Positions 8,663 to 13,468 of a stretch of DNA of 13,468 nucleotides are shown piece after piece. Under the pieces are notes generated by a model that saw only the letters and a program-made list of their open reading frames with translations, was not told where the DNA came from and did no database searches. This stretch comes from an uncultured Nitrosomonadales bacterium (GTDB lineage: Bacteria > Pseudomonadota > Gammaproteobacteria > Burkholderiales > Methylophilaceae). The DNA is taken from assembly GCA_946481065.1 (NCBI GenBank), contig CAMLMA010000041.1, positions 1-13,468 on the forward strand. The letters are read 5' to 3'. A program made the translations under genes and the position numbers. The first letter of the stretch is position 1, and each line of letters starts with the position of its first letter.

Positions 8663-9061
8663 TCAGTCCGGGTTCGCCTCAAGCCGTAAACTCGGCGGCA
8701 GGAATGCCTCGATCTGCTGGATAAAGGTTCTGGGTTCGATCGGCTTGGCGATATAACCGTCGAAACCGGCAGAGATGGCCTTGTCCGAATCTCCCGTCAT
8801 GGAGGATGCGGTCACCGCCACGATCGGGATGCGATCGATGGGCGCTTCGGCTTTGATCTTTTGCACGACCTCGTAGCCGTTCATCACCGGCATCTGCAGG
8901 TCGCATAGGATGAGATCGGGCGCGGATGCGCGCGCTGTGTTCAGGCCTTCGAGGCCGTCCCATGCCGACAGGGTGAGATAACCGGCTTCTGTGAGCAGGT
9001 ATTCGATCAGCTCGTGGTTGAACTGGTTGTCTTCGATGATGAGGATGCGCGCGATCGTCAT
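8663..9061 (-). CDS. Stand-alone response regulator receiver (CheY/DivK-like)
   Basis: This 132-residue protein consists of one receiver domain and a short tail. All canonical residues are visible: the acidic pair Glu10-Asp11 in IIEDNQFN, phospho-acceptor Asp54 in [12 protein letters not shown], switch Thr84 in VAVTASSM, and Lys106 in IAKPIEP. There is no output domain, so it should act by protein-protein contact or as a phosphate shuttle or sink. The sequence style ([25 protein letters not shown]) is like receivers fused to hybrid kinases. Its start overlaps the stop of the kinase gene by 4 nt (9058-9061) and the next gene starts 6 nt downstream. It most likely receives phosphate from the kinase encoded just upstream. 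That partnership is inferred from gene order. Confidence 0.95.
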   Translation of the reverse strand: MTIARILIIEDNQFNHELIEYLLTEAGYLTLSAWDGLEGLNTARASAPDLILCDLQMPVMNGYEVVQKIKAEAPIDRIPIVAVTASSMTGDSDKAISAGFDGYIAKPIEPRTFIQQIEAFLPPSLRLEANPD

Positions 9062-10920
9062 GGCAGGTCCGTTAACCTGAGGGTGAAGGTGCTGCCGACG
9101 CCGGGCGTGCTTTGTACACTGATCTCGCCACCGATCAGCTGCGCCAGTTTCTGGCTCAGGTGCAGGCCGAGCCCGGTGCCTTCCTTGGGTTGTCTGGCCT
9201 GGATGTTCAGGCGTTCGAAAGCCTTGAACAGTTTGGGCAGGTGGGCCTCGGCGATGCCTATGCCGGTATCCGCGACACTGATCTCGACGCGATGTGCCGC
9301 AGCGCCTTCCGGATGATGTGTGAGCTTGATCTCGACGCTGCCTTCCTCGGTGAACTTGATCGCGTTATTGACGAGGTTGATGACGATCTGGCTCAAGGCG
9401 CGCTCATTGCTCTGCAGGTGCGCCGGACCGTCGGGCAGATCGCAGCGGAAATCCAGCCCTTTGGATTCAGCCAGGTGCTGCAGAGAGGGCATGAGCGCCT
9501 CCATCAGCTGCACGCAGTCGATACGCGATGGCGCGAGCTCGGTCTTGCCGGCTTCGATCTTGGCGACGTCGAGCAGATCGTTGATCAGCGACAGCAGATG
9601 CTTGGCGCTGGTCTGGACGGTGTTGAGCTGCTTGCGCTGGCCCTCATTGAGCGGCCCCGGCATCTCCATGAGCAGGGTGCCGGTGAAGCCGAGGATGGCA
9701 TTGAGCGGCGTGCGTAGCTCGTGGCTCATGTTGGTGAGGAAGACGTCCTTGGCCTGGTTGGCGTTCTGCAGTTCGATGTTCTTCTCTTGCAGGGCCTGCT
9801 CGAACAGCTTGCGCTCGGTGATATCGCGGATGGCGCTCGACACCAGCGTGCCTTCCTCGGTCTCCAGTGGGCTGAGGCTGATCTCGATGGGGAATTCGGT
9901 GCCGTCCTTGCGTCGGCCATAGAGTTCCAGGCCTACGCCCATGGGCCTCACACGCGGATCCTTGAAGAAGTCCTTGCGGTGCCCCGGATGATGCTTGCGG
10001 TAGCGCTCCGGCAGGAGCAACTCGATCTTTTCGCCGATCAGCTCATCGCGCGTGTAGCCGAAGAGCTTCTCGGTCTGCGAATTGACGATCACGAGCTTGC
10101 CTTCGTGATCGACGATGATGATGGCATCCGGGGCGGATTCGAGCAGCCCGCGGAATTTCTGCTCGGCCTTCTTGCGTTCGCTGATGTCGCGGATCGCGCT
10201 CATGACCAGCACGCCGTCCTGTGTATGCAGGGGGCTGAGACTGATCTCGATGGGGAATTCGCTGCCATCCTGCCGCAGGCCGTAGAGTTCGAGGCCCATG
10301 CCCATGCTGCGCGTGCGTGCCTGTTCCATGAAGCTGGAGCGATGGGCGATGTGGCGGCCGCGGAAGCGTTCTGGCAACAGTATCTCGATCAGCCCGCCGC
10401 GCAACTTGCCCGCTTCGAAACCGAACAACACCTCGGCCTGGTTGTTGGCATAGACGATCGTGCCTGTCGGGTTCACCATGACGATGCCGTCCGGCATCGA
10501 TTGCAGGATCTCCCCATAGCGTGCTTCCACCAACTTGGCGTCGCGCATGGCCTGCAGGTGCGTGATGTCGATATTGTTCGAGAGGATGTGGCTGATACGG
10601 CCAGAGGCGTCGCGGATGGCTTTGCTGGAGACGTTGACGTAGAGGAGGGCGTTGTTCTTGTGCTTGCGGATGGTCTCGTAAGTGAGGATGTCCTTGTCGG
10701 CGGCATCGGCCAGGAGCTGCCGTTCATTGGCGGCCGATTGACCCGGTACGACCAGGTCGAAGATGGAGCGCTCGACCGCTTCCTGAGAGGTATAGCCGTA
10801 TAGCGTCTGCGCAGCCTTGTTCCAGAACAACACCTTGCCGCTGGCGTCGGTGGCGATGACCGCGTCGGGAGATTCATCGAGCAGCAGATGTTCGAAATTG
10901 ACTTTTCCAGCATCAGGCAA
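9058..10920 (-). CDS. Soluble PAS-PAS-PAS sensor histidine kinase, TTG start
   Basis: This is a 620-residue kinase with no transmembrane segment, so it senses a cytosolic signal. Three PAS domains lie at about residues 8-120, 134-250 and 255-371; the last two are near copies of each other. HisKA follows (about 391-456) with phospho-acceptor His400 in [10 protein letters not shown]. The ATPase domain (about 503-616) has the N box NLVNNAIKF (515-523), DTGIGI (551-556), FKAFER and GTGLGLHLS (581-589). The start codon is TTG (10918-10920), preceded by an AGGAG site at 10932-10936. An in-frame TAA lies 66 nt upstream (10984-10986). No ATG, GTG or other TTG lies between that stop and the chosen start, and the first internal Met (residue 125) would remove the first PAS domain. 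No receiver or HPt domain is fused; the two receivers downstream are the likely targets. Confidence 0.94.
   Translation of the reverse strand: MPDAGKVNFEHLLLDESPDAVIATDASGKVLFWNKAAQTLYGYTSQEAVERSIFDLVVPGQSAANERQLLADAADKDILTYETIRKHKNNALLYVNVSSKAIRDASGRISHILSNNIDITHLQAMRDAKLVEARYGEILQSMPDGIVMVNPTGTIVYANNQAEVLFGFEAGKLRGGLIEILLPERFRGRHIAHRSSFMEQARTRSMGMGLELYGLRQDGSEFPIEISLSPLHTQDGVLVMSAIRDISERKKAEQKFRGLLESAPDAIIIVDHEGKLVIVNSQTEKLFGYTRDELIGEKIELLLPERYRKHHPGHRKDFFKDPRVRPMGVGLELYGRRKDGTEFPIEISLSPLETEEGTLVSSAIRDITERKLFEQALQEKNIELQNANQAKDVFLTNMSHELRTPLNAILGFTGTLLMEMPGPLNEGQRKQLNTVQTSAKHLLSLINDLLDVAKIEAGKTELAPSRIDCVQLMEALMPSLQHLAESKGLDFRCDLPDGPAHLQSNERALSQIVINLVNNAIKFTEEGSVEIKLTHHPEGAAAHRVEISVADTGIGIAEAHLPKLFKAFERLNIQARQPKEGTGLGLHLSQKLAQLIGGEISVQSTPGVGSTFTLRLTDLP
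9805..10521 (-). repeat. Tandem duplicated PAS-coding unit inside the kinase gene
   Basis: Two adjacent PAS units, offset by 121 codons (363 nt), encode nearly the same sequence: [21 protein letters not shown] against [21 protein letters not shown], then [10 protein letters not shown] against [10 protein letters not shown]. At DNA level the stretch around 9869-9911 matches 10232-10274 with few changes, including an identical run of about 20 nt. The N-terminal halves of the two units differ more. The pattern fits an internal duplication followed by divergence; exact unit borders are approximate. Confidence 0.75.
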
Positions 10921-10931
10921 GAATCCTATCG

Positions 10932-10936
10932 CTCCT
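10932..10936 (-). promoter_or_regulatory. Shine-Dalgarno for the TTG-started kinase
   Basis: The minus strand reads AGGAG here, 11 nt before the TTG at 10920-10918. It supports the TTG as the true start of the kinase. A second, poorer AGGA lies only 3 nt before the TTG. Confidence 0.6.
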
Positions 10937-10965
10937 TTCCGTGACTGTATTTCCGGTAACTGCGC

Positions 10966-11008
10966 CTTTACGATCCCAAAACTTTACGGCTACACCTGTC
11001 TCCTTACG
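10966..11008 (-). repeat. Short direct repeats CGTAAAG / CGTAAGG in the kinase leader
   Basis: On the minus strand the heptamer CGTAAAG occurs at 10982-10988 and again at 10966-10972 (16 nt apart), with a one-mismatch copy CGTAAGG at 11002-11008 (20 nt further upstream). They lie 46-88 nt upstream of the kinase start, where a regulator could act. The repeats are short and could be chance. Confidence 0.25.
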
Positions 11009-11022
11009 TGCTGTTCCATGCT

Positions 11023-11037
11023 ACTGCCAACGGCAGT
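11023..11037. other. Inverted repeat ACTGCC-aac-GGCAGT
   Basis: A perfect 6-bp inverted repeat with a 3-nt centre lies in the spacer between the decarboxylase and kinase genes. No T-tract follows on either strand, so an intrinsic terminator is unlikely. It could be a protein-binding palindrome or a small hairpin in the kinase leader RNA; function is unknown. Confidence 0.35.
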
Positions 11038-11104
11038 GCCCGTCATGATCTACGGCCTATCATTTCTGATGGCTGATGAAAGATTAATGTATTTTTCAAC
11101 AAGA

Positions 11105-11131
11105 TATAACCATGAATAACAGATGGTTATA
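11105..11131 (-). terminator. AT-rich stem-loop over the decarboxylase stop codon, possible weak terminator
   Basis: TATAACCAT (11105-11113) and ATGGTTATA (11123-11131) form a perfect 9-bp inverted repeat with a 9-nt loop. On the minus strand the first arm contains the TAA stop of the decarboxylase gene (11127-11129). The stem is AT-rich, and the downstream strand (TCTTGTTG) is only modestly T-rich, so termination would be weak. It may instead stabilise the transcript 3' end. Confidence 0.3.
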
Positions 11132-12602
11132 GATGGGTATCGCGGATGGCCTCGATCAACGCCGCATGCTCCAGCGGGCTGGTCAGGGGATTCATGATGG
11201 TGGTCCTCAACCAGAGCGTGCCATGCAGCTCCACTTGCGTCAGGTGAAAACGCCCGCTACGGACCAGTTCCTGGCGGAGGGTCGCCTGATGCGCATTCAA
11301 TGCCGCCGCCGATAGCCCCGACACGCGATGCCGGAAACATACGATATTGGTCTGCGGCGGCATCAGCAGTTCAAAATCCGGCTGCATGCTCAACTGCTCG
11401 GCGAATATCCGTGCGCCCGAGAACACCGTGTCGACCAGTTGTCCCAGCCGTTGCGCGCCGTAGAGCGAGAATGCCGCCCACAGCTTGAGGCCCATCATGC
11501 GCTTGGTGCATTCCAGGGTGCGGTAGCTGGTGTTGTAATGCTCGTCGGCCGCGCTGTCGCCCTGGAATAGATAGGAGGCTTCCTGCGCGAAGGCGGCATA
11601 GCTGTGCTGCGGTTCACGGAACAGCACAGCCGAGACCGTCGCCGGCATATAGAGCAGTTTGTGGCCATCCCACACCACCGAATCCGCGAGTTCGATCCCT
11701 TGCAATGCCTGTTTGTGTATCGCCGATAACAGGGCCGAGGCGCCGTGTGCGCCATCGACATGGAACCAGAGCTCATGCGCACGACAGAATTCGCCGATCG
11801 CCTGCAGGGGGTCGATGCTGCCGGTGGGCGTGCATGCCGCGTTGGCGGCTACCGCAAAAGGCCGCTGCCCCTGACTCAGGCATGCGGCATAGGCATCTTC
11901 CAGGGCTTGCAGGTCGATGCGCCCCTGTGGGTCGGTCGCGACCTTGACCACGGCGTCTGTACCCAGGCCCATGATGCCGGCGGCCCGGCTCACCGAGTAA
12001 TGCGCATGCTCGCTGGCGAGGATACATAAGCGTTGTGCGGCATCCACGCCATGCCGCCAGGTGTCATGGCCTCGCTTTTGCGTCTGCACCTGCCGCGCCG
12101 CCAGCAGGGCAGTGAGGTTGGCCTGCGCGCCGCCGGAGGTGAGTACGCCTTCGGTGGCTTGCCAGCCGATGAGTTCGCCCAGCCAATGGATGACCTGGCG
12201 CTCGATCAGCGTCGCACTTGGGCCGGTCTCGTAGACGGCCATGGCCTGGTTGGTGAGGGCGGCCACCAGGTCGCATAGCGCGGCGACCGGCAGGGGCGGC
12301 GCGACCTGATGCCCCATGTTGCGGGGGTGATGGATATGCAGGCTGCTGGCGAGGATGTCATCGCGCAGGGCGGCGATGAACCCCTTGGGTGTCAGTGATG
12401 GTTGCTGAGGCAAGGGCTGCTGCCAGTGGGCGATGGCTTCCTGTGGTGCCTGCCAGTCGAGTACATCGCCCTTGCCTTGCAGATTGCGGTCCAGATGGTC
12501 GGCCAGCAGGTCGACGATGACATGGCCTGCGCCACGTAATTCGGTACCGTCGAACATGTGGCGGATCTGGTCTTGAGTAAGGGTTTGTGCGGTTTTCTTC
12601 AT
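11127..12602 (-). CDS. Group II PLP-dependent amino-acid decarboxylase
   Basis: This 491-residue protein belongs to the pyridoxal-dependent decarboxylase family (PF00282 type: glutamate, aromatic, 2,4-diaminobutyrate, sulfinoalanine and aspartate decarboxylases). The Schiff-base lysine is Lys315 in WDGHKLLYMP. The cofactor-ring aspartate is Asp283 in FHVDGAHGA, and the ring-stacking histidine is His201 in SEHAHYSVSRAAG. The segments GVLTSGGAQANLTALLAAR and LRTTIMNPLTS are also characteristic, and HHPRNMGHQVAPPLP forms the usual N-terminal substrate region. Substrate cannot be read from sequence with confidence; 2,4-diaminobutyrate- or aspartate-type activity is possible. The ATG at 12602 is the only reasonable start because an in-frame TGA lies 12 nt before it. 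No strong ribosome site is seen. It follows the oxygenase gene by 22 nt, so the two probably form one operon. Confidence 0.93.
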   Translation of the reverse strand: MKKTAQTLTQDQIRHMFDGTELRGAGHVIVDLLADHLDRNLQGKGDVLDWQAPQEAIAHWQQPLPQQPSLTPKGFIAALRDDILASSLHIHHPRNMGHQVAPPLPVAALCDLVAALTNQAMAVYETGPSATLIERQVIHWLGELIGWQATEGVLTSGGAQANLTALLAARQVQTQKRGHDTWRHGVDAAQRLCILASEHAHYSVSRAAGIMGLGTDAVVKVATDPQGRIDLQALEDAYAACLSQGQRPFAVAANAACTPTGSIDPLQAIGEFCRAHELWFHVDGAHGASALLSAIHKQALQGIELADSVVWDGHKLLYMPATVSAVLFREPQHSYAAFAQEASYLFQGDSAADEHYNTSYRTLECTKRMMGLKLWAAFSLYGAQRLGQLVDTVFSGARIFAEQLSMQPDFELLMPPQTNIVCFRHRVSGLSAAALNAHQATLRQELVRSGRFHLTQVELHGTLWLRTTIMNPLTSPLEHAALIEAIRDTHL

Positions 12603-12624
12603 CGATCTATGTCAAATCTGCGGG

Positions 12625-13272
12625 TCAAGTGAGCGGGTGCTCAGGCCGCGTGCGGAACCAGCCAGTCAGGCTGACGCGTGGCTGCGACGCCGGCAACACC
12701 TCATGGTAGAAACGGCTGGCGTCGAACAGCACCAGACGCCCGCCGATAGGCTCGATATCCAGGTAAGGTAGTGGATTCGTTCCATCGAGATACAGGCGCA
12801 GTTGGCCACCGAATGCGCTTTGCCACGCCGGGTTGAGGTACAGGATGCTGCTGATCTTGCGCGCGCCAGAAGCCTGGAACTGGTCGAGATGCCTGGTATA
12901 ACCCGCGCCCGGCGGATACACGGCGAAGTGGGTTTCGAGTTCGACCAGATTGAGGTAAAGCGTGCGATTGAAATGCTCGCGCAGCCCATGCATGCGGTCC
13001 AGGTACAGACGCTGCGCTGGCGATGCCTGCGATTCGTCGAGCCACTGGATCGCATCGCCCCGCAACGCGCGATCCAGCTGGGAAGTCTGCAAGCGGCCGA
13101 TACCCGCAGGTTTCAATCCGTTCGTCTGTTGCAGCACAATGGCCTCAGCCGCCAGGCCAGTGACGATCGCCCCGTCCATGAAGTTATCGACAACCACATA
13201 ACCCTGTGCTGCCAGCGTGTCGATCAGGGCATCGTCGTTCTGCACGGAATGGGTCATGACTGAGCTTGTCAT
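12625..13272 (-). CDS. EGLN/PHD-like 2-oxoglutarate and Fe(II)-dependent oxygenase (SM-20 related)
   Basis: This 215-residue protein looks like a bacterial relative of the HIF prolyl hydroxylases. Family features in order: IGR (58-60), RGDAIQWL (71-78, compare RGDKITW in human PHD2), AVYPPGAGYTRHLD (117-130) with iron ligands His128 and Asp130, the strand ISSILYLNPAW (140-150), GGQLRLY, LDIEPIGGRLVLF, third iron ligand His190 in YHEVLP, and Arg199 for the 2-oxoglutarate carboxylate. The catalytic triad is complete, so the enzyme should use O2, 2-oxoglutarate and iron to hydroxylate a protein or amino acid. The Pseudomonas homologue PPHD hydroxylates a proline of EF-Tu; whether this one does is unknown. 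The start may be Met1 (13272) or Met6 (13257); neither has a strong ribosome site. It is first in a unit with the decarboxylase. Confidence 0.92.
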   Translation of the reverse strand: MTSSVMTHSVQNDDALIDTLAAQGYVVVDNFMDGAIVTGLAAEAIVLQQTNGLKPAGIGRLQTSQLDRALRGDAIQWLDESQASPAQRLYLDRMHGLREHFNRTLYLNLVELETHFAVYPPGAGYTRHLDQFQASGARKISSILYLNPAWQSAFGGQLRLYLDGTNPLPYLDIEPIGGRLVLFDASRFYHEVLPASQPRVSLTGWFRTRPEHPLT

Positions 13273-13281
13273 CAGGCCGCC

Positions 13282-13287
13282 ATTATA
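13282..13287 (-). promoter_or_regulatory. Perfect -10 hexamer TATAAT upstream of the oxygenase gene
   Basis: The minus strand has a consensus TATAAT ending 9 nt before the Met1 codon. No convincing -35 is found 16-18 nt upstream. If used, transcription would begin about 7 nt downstream, almost at Met1, giving a nearly leaderless mRNA, or an 18-nt leader if translation starts at Met6 (13257). Confidence 0.4.
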
Positions 13288-13346
13288 ACGCTGCCTTCGG
13301 GGCGGACGCTCAGGCCAGCAGAGAGATCCCTGCCCGTGAATCTGGT

Positions 13347-13375
13347 TTGCGCGAAAAGCCGCAATGCGCTAGAAT
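13347..13375 (+). promoter_or_regulatory. Sigma70-type promoter of the tRNA-Val gene
   Basis: TTGCGC (13347-13352) and TAGAAT (13370-13375) are separated by exactly 17 nt and lie 43 nt before the mature tRNA 5' end. The GC-rich bases right after the -10 (GCGCAGC) resemble a stringent-control discriminator, which is common for stable RNA promoters. Confidence 0.75.
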
Positions 13376-13418
13376 GCGCAGCTCTTTTGCTGCATGGCAT
13401 TCATCGTCATGTGACAAC

Positions 13419-13468
13419 AGGCGCGTAGCTCAGCTGGTTAGAGCACCACCTTGACATGGTGGGGGTCG
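13419..13468 (+). tRNA. tRNA-Val (anticodon GAC), 3' end outside window
   Basis: The first 50 nt of a tRNA fold cleanly: acceptor 5' strand AGGCGCG (13419-13425), TA, D-arm GCTC/GAGC (13428-13431 and 13441-13444) around AGCTGGTTA, then anticodon stem CCACC/GGTGG (13446-13450 and 13458-13462) closing the loop TTGACAT (13451-13457). The anticodon GAC at 13453-13455 reads valine codons GUC and GUU. The T-arm and the acceptor 3' strand lie beyond the window, so the acceptor pairing cannot be checked. Confidence 0.95.

Noticed and set aside
9721..10803. A 360-codon open frame on the plus strand opposite the kinase gene
   Set aside because: It lies entirely antisense to a kinase with every expected motif. 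Its sequence has no recognisable domain, and long antisense frames are expected from codon bias in GC-rich genes.
10817..11119. A 100-codon plus-strand frame crossing the spacer upstream of the kinase
   Set aside because: More than a third lies antisense to the kinase gene, and there is no clear ribosome site or recognisable protein feature.
13419..13468. The tRNA as an attachment site for an integrated element
   Set aside because: Only the 5' part is visible; integrases usually use the 3' half, which lies outside. No integrase or mobile gene is seen next to it in the window.

Overview
The window looks like an ordinary, moderately GC-rich chromosomal region of a betaproteobacterium. The evidence is the gene order nuoL-nuoM-nuoN-DUF2818-Nudix, which is typical of that class, and the protein character. 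A methylotroph-like lineage (Methylophilaceae) is possible but is only a guess. No insertion sequence, integrase, CRISPR array or phage gene is visible.

Layout. (1) Bases 1-5560, plus strand: the distal end of a respiratory complex I operon. It holds the C-terminal part of nuoL (cut by the window edge), nuoM, nuoN, a small three-helix membrane protein (DUF2818), a Nudix hydrolase resembling ADP-ribose pyrophosphatases, and a YeeZ-like atypical SDR protein. Gaps are 2-10 nt, or a 4-nt overlap, so the six genes are probably co-transcribed. (2) Bases 5573-10920, minus strand, convergent with the first block across only 12 nt: a three-gene signalling module. In transcription order it is a soluble PAS-PAS-PAS histidine kinase starting at a TTG codon, a stand-alone receiver, and a 1027-residue REC-GAF-PAS-PAS-GGDEF-EAL protein. 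The kinase has no receiver of its own and two receivers lie immediately downstream, so the set reads as a self-contained pathway from a cytosolic sensor to cyclic-di-GMP. (3) Bases 10921-11126: a noncoding spacer with two inverted repeats and a short direct repeat. (4) Bases 11127-13272, minus strand: a two-gene unit of an EGLN/PHD-like 2-oxoglutarate Fe(II) oxygenase followed 22 nt later by a group II PLP-dependent decarboxylase. (5) Bases 13347-13468, plus strand: a well-formed sigma70-type promoter and the first 50 nt of a tRNA-Val(GAC), truncated by the window end.

How it fits together. Block 1 makes the three antiporter-like, proton-pumping membrane subunits of NADH:quinone oxidoreductase, plus accessory genes that may relate to nucleotide or cofactor housekeeping. 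Block 2 probably adjusts c-di-GMP in response to a cytosolic cue. Two of its PAS domains carry a histidine that aligns without gaps with the haem ligand of FixL, which raises gas or redox sensing as a testable idea. Block 4 pairs an oxygen-dependent hydroxylase with an amino-acid decarboxylase. No clearly new system type is evident. The most interesting candidates are the signalling module with its duplicated FixL-like PAS domains and the oxygenase-decarboxylase pair.
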